Shown: piece after piece, positions 1-6,938 of the stretch | How the letters are laid out: every line of letters begins with the position of its first letter | How positions within the stretch are numbered: the stretch's first letter is position 1 | From: Solirubrobacterales bacterium | GTDB lineage: Bacteria > Actinomycetota > Thermoleophilia > Solirubrobacterales > Solirubrobacteraceae | DNA length: 6,938 nt | Direction of reading: 5' to 3' | Assembly (NCBI GenBank): GCA_003244035.1 | Contig: QHBV01000036.1 | Span: 1,101-8,038 of the forward strand | The notes under the pieces: generated by a model | What the model saw: only the letters and a program-made list of their open reading frames with translations | What the model was told of the DNA's origin: nothing | Database searches by the model: none | Translations under genes and position numbers: made by a program

Positions 1-480
1 CAGGTGATCAACCTGCTCGACGATCTCAAGGACGATCTCCAGCTCAGCTACATCTTCGTCGCGCACGATCTGAGTGTGGTGCGCCACGTCTCTGACCGAA
101 TCGCGGTCATGTACCTCGGCAAGCTGATGGAGCTCTCGCCGGCCGAGCAGCTGTACGCCAAGCCGATCCATCCCTACAGCTCGGCGCTGCTCGCCGCGAT
201 CCCGATCCCCGACCCCAGGGAGAACCGCGCGCGCGTCAGACCGCTGGTCTCCGGCGAGCCGCCGAACCCGATCGACCCGCCGCCGGGCTGTCGCTTTCAC
301 CCTCGCTGCCCGCGCGCGAGCGATGTCTGCCGGACGGTCGAGCCGCCGCTGAGTGAGTACGGCGGCGGTCATCTCGCCGCCTGCCACCACCCCCAGCACG
401 TCAGCGCGGGCGAGATCGCCGCGGCCACGCGCTCGCCGGCGAGCCCGCTGAGTGCGGGGGCGGAGCAGCCGGCGCGGTAG
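1..480 (+). CDS. Peptide ABC transporter ATP-binding protein, OppF/DppF type, 3' part (5' truncated by window edge)
   Basis: The frame is open from the first base, with 159 codons before TAG at 478-480. Only the end of the nucleotide-binding domain and the C-terminal extension are present; Walker A, Q-loop, signature and Walker B lie outside the window. The switch histidine (H-loop) is in FVAHDLSVV at codon 22, followed by RIAVMYLGKL, typical of the OppF/DppF branch. The C-terminal oligopeptide-transporter domain (oligo_HPY type) follows: HPYSSALL, then a four-cysteine motif at codons 97, 103, 110 and 128 (C-x5-C-x6-C-x17-C). It is clearly paralogous to the complete OppF-like ATPase at 4760-5800, sharing the AHDLSVVRH and VMYLGKL blocks and the same Cys spacing. 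It would energise peptide import from the cytoplasmic face of the membrane and is the last gene of a separate upstream opp/dpp locus. Family assignment is secure; the substrate is not determinable. Confidence 0.95.
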   Translation, partial: QVINLLDDLKDDLQLSYIFVAHDLSVVRHVSDRIAVMYLGKLMELSPAEQLYAKPIHPYSSALLAAIPIPDPRENRARVRPLVSGEPPNPIDPPPGCRFHPRCPRASDVCRTVEPPLSEYGGGHLAACHHPQHVSAGEIAAATRSPASPLSAGAEQPAR

Positions 481-490
481 CCTTGGTCGC

Positions 491-1042
491 GTGGCCGGTC
501 AAGCCATCCCCACGACCGCCGAGGACCTGTGGAGACTCCCCGATGACGGCCTCCGCCACGAGCTCGTCCGCGGAGAGCACCGCATGACCCCTCCCCCGGC
601 GCCGAGCACGGTCGTGTCGCGGCAAACGCGCTGGTACCGCTCGGGACCCACGCGCGCCAGACCGCGTGCGGCGTCACGTTCGGCGCCGAGACCGGCTTCC
701 TCCTGGCCCGCGATCCTGACACCGTCCGCGCGCCCGATGCCGCGTTCGTCTCGGCGGAGCGCGCGGATGCGGTCGGGCGGACCGAGCGCTACTGGCCCGG
801 CGCTCCCGACCTCGCGGTGGAGGTGCTCTCGCCCTCGGACAGCTTCCGCGAGGTCGAGGCCAAGGCGCTCGATTGGCTCCATGCGTGCAGCCGCGCCGTG
901 CTCGTGCTCGACCCGGCGCGGGCGCACGGCGACCGTCTACCGCGGGCAGGGCGATGCGCACATGCACAGCGGCGAGGACACGCTCGACCTGAGCCACGCG
1001 GTCCCCGGCTGGCGCGTTGCGCTGGGCGAGCTGTTCGACTGA
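491..1042 (+). pseudogene. Uma2-family (DUF820) putative endonuclease, disrupted by two compensating frameshifts
   Basis: The N-terminal part, from a GTG at 491, reads TAEDLWRLPDDGLRHELV, the usual opening of Uma2 proteins (PD-(D/E)XK-like fold, function mostly unproven). After MTPPP the Uma2 sequence moves to another frame, where GAEHGRVAANAL, FGAETGFLLARDPDTVRAPD, YWPGAPDLAVEVLSPSDS and LVLDPAR appear in the expected order. It then returns to the first frame for TATVYRGQGDAHMHSGED and the C-terminal WRVALGELFD, stopping at TGA 1040-1042. The first shift fits loss of one C in the C-run at 593-597; the second fits gain of one G near 919-922. The two cancel, so the original frame stays open throughout but encodes an Arg/Ser/Pro-rich nonsense middle. 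The corrected length is about 184 residues, normal for the family. The catalytic Asp/Glu residues lie in the shifted segment, so the native product would be inactive. Sequencing error is the alternative. No good Shine-Dalgarno is visible. Confidence 0.85.
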
Positions 1043-1102
1043 GCGGCGGCTCGTGGCGGACCATCGGTGGCGGTTGTCAGCGCTGCCGGCCCCAGGAGTC
1101 AG

Positions 1103-1174
1103 TGCCCCCGGCAGGAATCGAACCTGCATCCCGCGCTTAGGAGGCGCGTGCTCTATCCGTTGAGCTACGAGGGC
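1103..1174 (-). tRNA. tRNA-Arg (anticodon CCT, reads AGG)
   Basis: The reverse complement folds into a complete 72-nt cloverleaf. The acceptor stem is GCCCTCG with CGGGGGC (one T-G wobble), plus discriminator A. The D stem is GCTC/GAGC with an 8-nt loop containing GG. The anticodon stem CGCGC/GCGCG encloses the loop CTCCTAA, giving anticodon CCT. The variable loop is 4 nt. The T stem GCAGG/CCTGC carries loop TTCGATT. The 3' CCA is not encoded (next bases CTG), as is common in actinobacteria. The gene lies antisense between the Uma2 pseudogene and the second opp operon. AGG is a rare Arg codon in high-GC genomes, so this is probably the sole reader of that codon. tRNA-Arg genes are frequent integration sites, but I see no duplicated 3' end in this window. 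Confidence 0.97.
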
Positions 1175-1182
1175 CTGGGGGC

Positions 1183-1212
1183 AGGGTATCCGTCCCGCCG
1201 CGCTTCGTTGAC
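1183..1212 (-). promoter_or_regulatory. Possible promoter of tRNA-Arg(CCT)
   Basis: On the minus strand a -10-like hexamer TACCCT (1188 to 1183, matching TAnnnT) lies 7-8 nt before the likely start just upstream of the tRNA 5' end. A weak -35-like GTCAAC (1212 to 1207) sits 18 nt further upstream. The spacing is right but the -35 match is poor, so this is a tentative call from position and the -10 box. Confidence 0.35.
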
Positions 1213-1214
1213 GG

Positions 1215-1226
1215 CGGGTTAACCCG
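1215..1226. repeat. 12-bp perfect palindrome CGGGTTAACCCG, possible operator
   Basis: CGGGTTAACCCG is self-complementary over all 12 bases. It lies directly upstream of the candidate tRNA -35 box and about 80 nt before the start of the permease C gene, in the only intergenic space between these divergent units. It is too short to be a convincing terminator and has no T-run, so a dimeric regulator site is the more natural reading. No regulator gene is visible in the window to pair it with. Confidence 0.35.
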
Positions 1227-1304
1227 GGATGACACGTCCCCGTGGTTGTGGTATGCCCCTGCTGTGGAGGGATCCGAGGCGCGGCGCGGAAGCTCACCCA
1301 GCCC

Positions 1305-2453
1305 ATGAGCGTCGGCGCTCCGAAGCTGCTGATCGGAGCCGAGTCCGCCGCCCAGGCGGGGATCGAGCCGGTCGCAGGAGAAATCGCGGCGCGATCGCCG
1401 CTGCAGCTGTTCTGGCGGCGGTTGCGGACCGACCGCGTGGCGCTGGTCTCATTGGGCGTGATCGTGCTGCTGGCCCTGGCGGCGATCTTCGCGCCCGTGA
1501 TCGGCGACCTCGTCGGTGCCCCTGGACCAGACGTCCAGAACACCGGCGCCCTCGATCAGTTCGGCACACCCACGGGTCCATCGCCGGGTGCGCTGGCGCC
1601 ATTCATCGTGGTGGCTGTCGGCGGGGTCCTGGCGCTACTCGCCGCGCTCCTTCCGTGGGGCCACCGGCGGCGCGCGCCGCTGGCGATAGGTGTAGGCGCG
1701 CTGATCCTGGCGATCGTGCTCGCGGCGATCGGATGGCCGGGGGCAAAGCACCTGTTCGGGGTCGATCCGCTCGGGCGGGACGTGTTCGCACGCGTGCTGT
1801 ACGGAGCGCGCGTGTCGCTGCTGGTGGCGTTCGTCGCGACCGGGATCTCGATGATCGTGGGAGTGGTGCTGGGACTCGTGGCCGGTTATTTCCGCGGGGC
1901 GGTCGACATGGGGATCTCGCGGCTGATCGACGTGCTGCTCGCCTTCCCGATCCTGCTGCTCGCGCTCGGGGTGGCGTCGGCCTGCTCGCTTGGCCACGGG
2001 TGCCTCGGAGGCGTGCTCAAGCCGGGGCTGATCGTGGTGATCTTCGTCATCGCGTTCGTCAACTGGACGTACATCGCGCGGATCGTCCGCGGGCAGGTGC
2101 TGTCGCTGCGCAAGGAGGAGTTCGTCGAGGCGGCGCGCTCGCTGGGGGCGTCGAACTCCCGGATCATCTTCAAGGAGATCCTGCCCAACCTGGTCACTCC
2201 GATCATCGTCTACGCGACCCTGCTCATCCCGCAGAACATCCTGTTCGAGGCGGCGCTCTCGTTTCTCGGTGCGGGCGTGCAACCACCGACCGCGAGCTGG
2301 GGGGCGATGCTCGCCGACGCGACCTCGATCTTCAATAGCGCCTGGTGGTACATGATCTTTCCCGGCGTGGCGCTGCTGGTCACCGTACTCGCGTTCAACC
2401 TCGTCGGCGACGGGCTCCAGGACGCACTGCAACCCAAGTCAGCAAGCAACTGA
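1305..2453 (+). CDS. Peptide ABC transporter permease, OppC/DppC type, with an extra two-helix insertion
   Basis: This is an inner-membrane subunit (382 aa) of a peptide/nickel-type ABC importer. After a hydrophilic N-terminus, TM1 spans about residues 44-66. The family hallmark FGVDPLGRDVFARVLYGAR begins at residue 151, followed by the transmembrane core. The EAA loop that contacts the ATPase is EAARSLGASNSRIIFKEILP from E275. The conserved LSFLGAGVQPPTASWGAML block precedes the last helix. OppC proteins are usually about 300 aa; the excess here comes from about 55 residues (roughly 94-148) between TM1 and the GRD motif. These contain two hydrophobic stretches (about 98-118 and 124-145) around a basic WGHRRR turn. 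I chose ATG 1305 because the product then begins like other OppC N-termini. Its Shine-Dalgarno is weak, and an in-frame GTG at 1242 would add an unlikely Cys-rich 21-residue leader. It is the first gene of the second opp operon. Confidence 0.93.
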   Translation: MSVGAPKLLIGAESAAQAGIEPVAGEIAARSPLQLFWRRLRTDRVALVSLGVIVLLALAAIFAPVIGDLVGAPGPDVQNTGALDQFGTPTGPSPGALAPFIVVAVGGVLALLAALLPWGHRRRAPLAIGVGALILAIVLAAIGWPGAKHLFGVDPLGRDVFARVLYGARVSLLVAFVATGISMIVGVVLGLVAGYFRGAVDMGISRLIDVLLAFPILLLALGVASACSLGHGCLGGVLKPGLIVVIFVIAFVNWTYIARIVRGQVLSLRKEEFVEAARSLGASNSRIIFKEILPNLVTPIIVYATLLIPQNILFEAALSFLGAGVQPPTASWGAMLADATSIFNSAWWYMIFPGVALLVTVLAFNLVGDGLQDALQPKSASN

Positions 2454-2461
2454 AGTCAACC

Positions 2462-2475
2462 GATAGGAGGAGGAG
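2462..2475 (+). promoter_or_regulatory. Strong Shine-Dalgarno retained ahead of the binding-protein remnant
   Basis: The sequence GATAGGAGGAGGAG precedes ATG 2479, with AGGAGG about 8 nt from the start at best alignment. It is the strongest ribosome binding site in this operon and far better than those of the flanking permease genes. That fits a highly translated gene such as a solute-binding protein having once started here. Confidence 0.6.
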
Positions 2476-2478
2476 CGC

Positions 2479-2658
2479 ATGAGGCCAAGTAATGAAGGAA
2501 CGGTCAATCGAGGCTGGTGGAAACCTTACGCTGGCGAAGTCGTACATGAAGAAGGCCGGCTTCCCGAGTGGCATGTACACCGGGCCGCCGCTACTGACGG
2601 CGTGACCTCGAATTTCCCCAATGGCGACTGGGACCTGACCGCCAGCTCGCTCAAGTGA
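2479..2658 (+). pseudogene. Remnant of a family 5 extracellular solute-binding protein (OppA/DppA type)
   Basis: Between the two permease genes lies a decayed piece of a peptide-binding protein. In the frame starting at ATG 2492 a 37-codon open frame reads GGNLTLAKSYMKKAGFPSGM followed by YTGPPLL and stops at TGA 2603. This resembles the 'AKxLLKEAGYPxGxYTG' segment found in the interior of SBP_bac_5 proteins. In another frame, from ATG 2479 behind the strong Shine-Dalgarno, a 59-codon open frame ends NFPNGDWDLTASSLK and stops at TGA 2656-2658; this looks like a binding-protein C-terminus (weaker recognition). A full-length protein would be about 550-600 aa, so roughly 90% is missing. No signal peptide or lipobox remains. 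I infer internal deletions near 2485-2515 and near 2595-2610. Alternatively the 59-aa frame could be translated as a small peptide that keeps ribosomes moving toward the next permease gene, which is in the same frame after the stop. Confidence 0.7.
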
Positions 2659-2694
2659 GGGACGACCGGAACTGAGCAAACGCGCGCCGCAGAG

Positions 2695-3653
2695 ATGACC
2701 AGATACATCATCCGCCGCATGCTCTGGGTGATCGTGCTCCTGTTCATGGTGAGCCTGATCACCTTCGTGATCTTCTACCTGCTGCCCTCGGCCGACCCGG
2801 CGCAGCTGCGGGCCGGGCACCAGCCGAATCCCGCGCTCGTCGCTTCGATCCGCCACCAGCTCGGGCTCGACAAGCCGTGGTACGTCCAGTACCTCGACTA
2901 CATGAAGGCGCTGGTGCTGCACTTCGACTTCGGCTACAGCTACACCAACAACATCCCGGTCAAGCAGCAGATCTTCAGCCGGTTGCCGGCGACCGTCTCG
3001 CTCGCGCTTGGTGCGGCGGTGGTGTGGCTCGTGATCGGGATCGCGGTCGGGATGATCTCCGCGGTCAGGCGCCGGTCGCTGTTCGACCGCGCAGCGATGG
3101 GCACCGCGCTTGTCGCGATCTCGGCGCCGGTCTACTGGCTCGGACTGCTGGCGCTGTTCGTGTTCGCCTCGGACATCGGCGTGCTACCGATCCTCCCCGG
3201 CTCCGGCAGCTACGTGCCGCTGAGCCAGGATCCGGCCAAGTGGTTCGGATCGCTGATCATGCCCTGGTTCGTGCTGGCGGCGTCGTTCGCGGCGATCTAC
3301 GCCCGCCTGCTGCGGGCCAACCTGATCGAGACCATGTCCGAGGACTACATCCGCACCGCGCGGGCAAAGGGACTGCCCGAGCGCACGGTGATCCTCCGAC
3401 ATGGGATGCGCGCGGCAATCACCCCGATCGTGACCGTCGCCGGTCTCGACATCGGCGTCCTACTAGGCGGGGTGATCCTGACTGAGACCGTGTTCAACAT
3501 TCCCGGGATCGGGCGCCTCGCCTACGATTCGATCCTCAACGCCGACCTGCCGATGATCCAGGGGACTGTGCTGATCGGCGCGTTCTTCATCGTGATCCTG
3601 AACCTGATCGTCGACATCGCCTACGCATTCATCGATCCAAGGGTGCGATACGC

Positions 3654-3657
<4 letters not shown>
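2695..3657 (+). CDS. Peptide ABC transporter permease, OppB/DppB type
   Basis: This is a complete 320-aa inner-membrane permease, normal length for OppB/DppB. It opens TRYIIRRMLWVIVLLFMVSL, with TM1 at about residues 9-30. An extracytoplasmic region then carries the family blocks RHQLGLDKPWYVQYLDY and HFDFGYSY. Several hydrophobic helices follow, with APVYWLGLLALFVF in the middle. The EAA-type loop EDYIRTARAKGLPERTVILR starts at E216 and contacts the ATPases. The C-terminus has TETVFNIPGIGRLAYDSI and ends FIDPRVRYA. ATG 2695 is the first possible start after the stop of the preceding remnant in the same frame. Its ribosome site is weak, which suggests dependence on upstream translation. The stop overlaps the next gene's GTG by 4 nt. 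It should pair with the OppC-like permease at 1305-2453 to form the translocation channel. Confidence 0.97.
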
Positions 3658-4759
<1,102 letters not shown>

Positions 4760-4763
<4 letters not shown>

Positions 4764-5800
4764 CCGGGACAACGACAACCCCCCTGGTCGAAGTCCGCGA
4801 CCTGGTCAAGCACTTTCCGATCAAGCGCGGGGTGATTCTCCAGCGCCAGGTCGGGGCCGTCAAGGCCGTGGACGGGGTCTCATTCGACGTCAGGAGTGGC
4901 GAGACGCTGGGGATCGTCGGTGAGACCGGTTGCGGCAAGAGCACGACGGCGCGGATGATCGTGCGGCTGCTGGACCCCACGGCGGGCGAGATCCGCTTCG
5001 AGGGCGAGGACATCGCCCAGCGCAAGGGCGCCTCGCTCAAAGCGCTTCACCGCGAGATGCAGATGATCTTCCAGGACCCTTACTCCTCGCTGAACCCGCG
5101 CAAGACGGTCGGCTCGATCATCGCCGACCCATTCGCGATTCACGGCCTGCACACGCTGCCGGGGGAGCGCAAGCAGCGCGTGCAGGCGCTGATGGACCGG
5201 GTGGGGCTCAACCCCGAGCACTACAACCGCTATCCGCACGAGTTCTCCGGCGGCCAGCGCCAGCGGATCGGGGTCGCTCGCGCGATCGCGCTGGAGCCGA
5301 AGCTGCTGGTCGCCGACGAGCCCGTCTCGGCGCTCGACGTCTCGATCCAGGCGCAGGTGCTGAATCTGCTCCGGGGGTTGCAGCGGGAGATGGGCCTGAC
5401 GCTGATCTTCATCGCCCACGATCTCAGTGTCGTCCGCCACATGTGCGACCGCGTCGCGGTCATGTACCTGGGCAAGCTGGTCGAGCTCGCGCCCAGCGAT
5501 GCCCTGTACGGCTTCCCCCGCCATCCCTACACGGGCGCGCTGCTCTCCGCGGTCCCCGTCGCGGACCCTGCCGGCGGGCATCGGGAGCGCCAGCTGCTCT
5601 CCGGCGACGTCCCCAGCCCCGCCAACCCGCCGCAGGCGTGCCGCTTTCACACCCGCTGCCCCAAGGCCGAGGATCGCTGCTCGCAGCAGGAGCCACCGCT
5701 CGCGGACAAGGGCGGCGGGACGCTCGCGGCGTGTCACTTCCCGCTGAGCGAGGAGGAGGCCAGGGCGCGGCTCCCGGTCGCGCTCAAAAAAGCGGGCTGA
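4760..5800 (+). CDS. Peptide ABC transporter ATP-binding protein, OppF/DppF type
   Basis: This is a complete 346-aa cytoplasmic ATPase. Walker A GETGCGKST is at 54-62, Q-loop Q105 in MIFQDPYSSLNPR, signature FSGGQRQR from F162, Walker B LLVADEPVSALD with D186/E187, and H-loop H220 in FIAHDLSVV. An N-terminal FPIKRGVILQRQVGAVKAVD segment is typical of OppF. The C-terminal domain carries the full four-cysteine motif C294, C300, C307, C325 (C-x5-C-x6-C-x17-C); such a motif is reported to hold an iron-sulfur cluster in some peptide permease ATPases. ATG 4760 overlaps the preceding TGA (ATGA). It should form the D/F heterodimer that drives transport through permeases B and C, and it is the last gene of the operon. 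It is paralogous to the partial ATPase at 1-480. The A-rich stretch near the 3' end (5787-5792) is not in phase for ribosomal slippage. Confidence 0.97.
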
Positions 5801-5847
5801 GAAGGCGAGTGCGGACCCGGAGCGCTGCGCGCAAGACTCCCACGCTC

Positions 5848-5853
5848 TAAACT
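5848..5853 (+). promoter_or_regulatory. Possible -10 box (TAAACT) of the carbonic anhydrase gene
   Basis: TAAACT matches TAnnnT and sits in a locally A/T-rich stretch (about 5846-5884) that stands out in this GC-rich window, 40 nt before the ATG. No convincing -35 box is seen 16-19 nt upstream. It suggests the gene has its own transcript rather than relying only on opp read-through. Confidence 0.3.
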
Positions 5854-5892
5854 CCTAAAAGGCAACCAGGATTACCGACAATAGGAGGCAAG

Positions 5893-6384
5893 ATGACTGC
5901 CGTCGACGAGCTGGTGCAGAACAACGAGCGCTACGCGGAGGGCTTTGACAAGGGCGAGCTGCCGATGCCACCGGCCAAGGGCGTGGCGGTGGTGGCGTGT
6001 ATGGACGCCCGCCTGCACGTGAGCAAGCTCCTCGGGCTCGAGGAGGGCGAGGCCCACATCATCCGCAACGCCGGCGGGATCGTTTCCGACGACGCGATCC
6101 GCTCGCTGGCGATCTCGCAGCGGTTGCTGGGGACACGCGAGATCATCCTGATCCACCACACCGACTGCGGCATGCTGACCTTCAAGGACGACGACTTCCG
6201 CCGCCAGATCCAGGAGGAGACGGGCGTTCGACCCGAGTGGGCCGCGGAGGCGTTCCCGGACCTGGACGAGGATGTGCGCCAGAACATCGCGCGCATCCAC
6301 GCGAGCCCGTTCATCCCCCACAAGGACAGCGTGCGAGGGTTTGTCTACGAGGTCGAGACCGGCAGGCTTCGCGAGGTCGCGTAG
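5893..6384 (+). CDS. canA: Beta-class carbonic anhydrase, Rv1284 (CanA)-like
   Basis: This is a complete 163-aa cytoplasmic zinc enzyme that interconverts CO2 and bicarbonate. The zinc ligands are C36 (in VVACMDARL), H89 and C92 (in IHHTDCGM). D38 and R40 form the conserved Asp-Arg dyad of the active site. IIRNAGG at 56-62 and the RSLAISQRLLGTREIILIHH block are characteristic of the compact actinobacterial branch typified by M. tuberculosis Rv1284, which from memory has the same length and near-identical motifs. The C-terminus RGFVYEVETGRL is also typical. AGGAGG at 5883-5888 lies 4 nt before ATG 5893. The gene follows the opp operon after a 92-nt gap and converges on a minus-strand gene. Likely roles are bicarbonate supply for carboxylases and pH balance; which of these applies is not visible from the sequence. 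Confidence 0.95.
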   Translation: MTAVDELVQNNERYAEGFDKGELPMPPAKGVAVVACMDARLHVSKLLGLEEGEAHIIRNAGGIVSDDAIRSLAISQRLLGTREIILIHHTDCGMLTFKDDDFRRQIQEETGVRPEWAAEAFPDLDEDVRQNIARIHASPFIPHKDSVRGFVYEVETGRLREVA

Positions 6385-6392
6385 CCACGGCC

Positions 6393-6434
6393 GGTCCAGG
6401 CCGGCCCGGACCAGGGCCGGCGCAAGCCGGCCCT
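6393..6434. terminator. Two adjacent GC hairpins, likely bidirectional terminator between convergent genes
   Basis: The stronger hairpin has a perfect 9-bp stem, AGGGCCGGC (6413-6421) with GCCGGCCCT (6426-6434), closed by a GCAA tetraloop of the stable GNRA class. Just before it, GGTCC (6393-6397) pairs with GGACC (6408-6412) around a loop containing the palindrome GGCCGGCC (6399-6406). The structure starts 8 nt after the carbonic anhydrase stop and ends on the stop codon of the minus-strand gene. There is no T-run on either strand, which is usual for high-GC actinobacterial hairpin terminators. The repeated GGCCGG units also allow alternative pairings. Confidence 0.65.
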
Positions 6435-6938
6435 ATTCCTCCTCGTCCTCCTCCACATACAGCGACTCGCTCGCGAGCTCCTTGCGGCCCTTGTCCCAGA
6501 GCCTGACCTCGAGGTAGTCGCCGCGATAGTCGTCGGGCGCGACCAGCGTGAAGCGCTCCTCGAGCAACTCGCACTGATCGACGGCGAGGCTCGCGAGCTC
6601 GGCGGTGACGAGCGCGCCGCCGGGGATCAGTGGCACTCCCCAGACGAGCGTGATCTCGGCGGCGTTGCCCTGCTCACCGCGCCAGCGGCCAATCACGTCG
6701 TCGTTCAGGTCGAGCTTCCAGTCGGGGTTGGACTCCGCCACCTCGGCGGTGAACTCGGCCCGCGCATCGAATTCGCTGGGGCCGCCGGAGCCCTCGCTGA
6801 AGGACACGAACCCGAACAGCTCGTAGCCACCGCTCGTCCGCGCCACGGCGGGAACGTACGTGCGCCCGGAGTAGGTGCGGTCGGGAAACCAGGCGATCTC
6901 GCCGGGCTCGCCGATCTCCTCGCCCTCGGTGTCGAGCT
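6433..6938 (-). CDS. Protein of unknown function with acidic C-terminus, 3' part (5' end beyond window)
   Basis: The minus-strand frame is open from the window edge (6936) to TAG at 6435-6433, giving 167 visible codons without a start that must be used. A GTG at 6846 lies within this frame, but the reading upstream of it (EIAWFPDRTYSGRTYVP) looks equally protein-like, so I treat the gene as running off the window. The visible sequence has alternating hydrophobic/polar stretches such as YELFGFVSF, EITLVWGVPLIPGG and YLEVRLWD, suggesting a beta-rich fold, and ends in the acidic tail LYVEEDEEE. It has one Cys and no transmembrane segment or motif that I recognise. It is convergent with the carbonic anhydrase gene and shares the terminator hairpin, whose distal arm overlaps its stop codon by 2 nt. 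Codon use matches its neighbours. I cannot assign a family. Confidence 0.75.
   Translation of the reverse strand, partial: LDTEGEEIGEPGEIAWFPDRTYSGRTYVPAVARTSGGYELFGFVSFSEGSGGPSEFDARAEFTAEVAESNPDWKLDLNDDVIGRWRGEQGNAAEITLVWGVPLIPGGALVTAELASLAVDQCELLEERFTLVAPDDYRGDYLEVRLWDKGRKELASESLYVEEDEEE

Noticed and set aside
1081..1180. tRNA-Arg as an integration site for a mobile element
   Set aside because: There is no second copy of the tRNA 3' end, integrase or phage gene in the window. The neighbouring genes match the background in composition.
1175..1304. Riboswitch or other structured leader before the OppC gene
   Set aside because: Only the 12-bp palindrome and a possible tRNA promoter are visible. 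No conserved riboswitch core or long stem arrangement was recognised.
1229..2338. Long plus-strand open frame overlapping the OppC gene in another frame
   Set aside because: It is Arg/Gly/Ala-rich with no coherent hydrophobic pattern, while the overlapping frame encodes an unmistakable OppC permease. High GC suppresses stops in shadow frames.
1635..2432. Minus-strand open frame opposite OppC, and similar ones at 3621-4406 and 4880-5737
   Set aside because: They are antisense shadows of conserved permease and ATPase genes, rich in Asp/Glu/Arg/His/Gln as expected for reversed codons, with no domain signature.
5785..5795. AAAAAAG at the end of OppF as a programmed frameshift site
   Set aside because: The gene's codons are AAA AAA GCG, so the heptamer A-AAA-AAG is not in the phase needed for -1 slippage, and the stop follows within a few codons.
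5801..5847. Rho-independent terminator between OppF and the carbonic anhydrase gene
   Set aside because: The GC-rich bases around 5818-5832 give only short, imperfect pairings and no T-run, so I could not support a terminator.
4930..5850. Plus-strand 306-codon frame overlapping OppF
   Set aside because: It is a shifted reading of OppF with Arg/Ala/Gly/Pro bias; all ABC motifs lie in the other frame.

Overview
This is a high-GC window with actinobacterial character: near-exclusive G/C third codon positions, GTG starts, GTGA/ATGA gene overlaps, and a beta-carbonic anhydrase that resembles the Mycobacterium tuberculosis Rv1284 type. A Thermoleophilia/Solirubrobacterales-like actinobacterium is my best guess, but it is inference only. 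Little here is unknown by family. The interest lies in how the transporter locus has been rearranged and eroded.

Layout. Positions 1-480 hold the 3' end of an OppF/DppF-type peptide transporter ATPase, the tail of a first opp/dpp locus. Positions 491-1042 are a Uma2-family (DUF820) gene broken by two compensating single-base frameshifts. Positions 1103-1174 (minus) are tRNA-Arg(CCT) with a plausible promoter, followed by a 12-bp perfect palindrome in the gap before the next operon. Positions 1305-5800 are a second opp/dpp operon in the order permease C, eroded solute-binding-protein remnant, permease B, ATPase D, ATPase F. Positions 5893-6384 are a beta-carbonic anhydrase with its own Shine-Dalgarno and a possible -10 box. 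A two-hairpin structure follows (6393-6434), reading as a bidirectional terminator between convergent genes. Positions 6433-6938 (minus) are the 3' part of an unrecognised gene with an acidic C-terminus that runs off the window.

How the parts work together. The two permeases and two ATPases form a full membrane and motor complex for import of peptides or similar substrates (ABC peptide/nickel family). B, D and F are tightly packed: B/D and D/F each overlap by 4 nt. The cognate binding protein, normally essential for such importers, survives here only as a short out-of-frame remnant, so the complex must borrow a binding protein from elsewhere, such as the neighbouring opp locus, or be non-functional. 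Permease C carries an unusual two-helix insertion. ATPase D lacks one of the four conserved C-terminal cysteines (a His is in its place), while both F-type ATPases keep all four. An opp operon next to an Rv1284-like carbonic anhydrase also occurs in M. tuberculosis (Rv1280c-Rv1284), so the proximity may be more than chance.

I see no CRISPR array, insertion sequence, phage gene or clear novel defence system.
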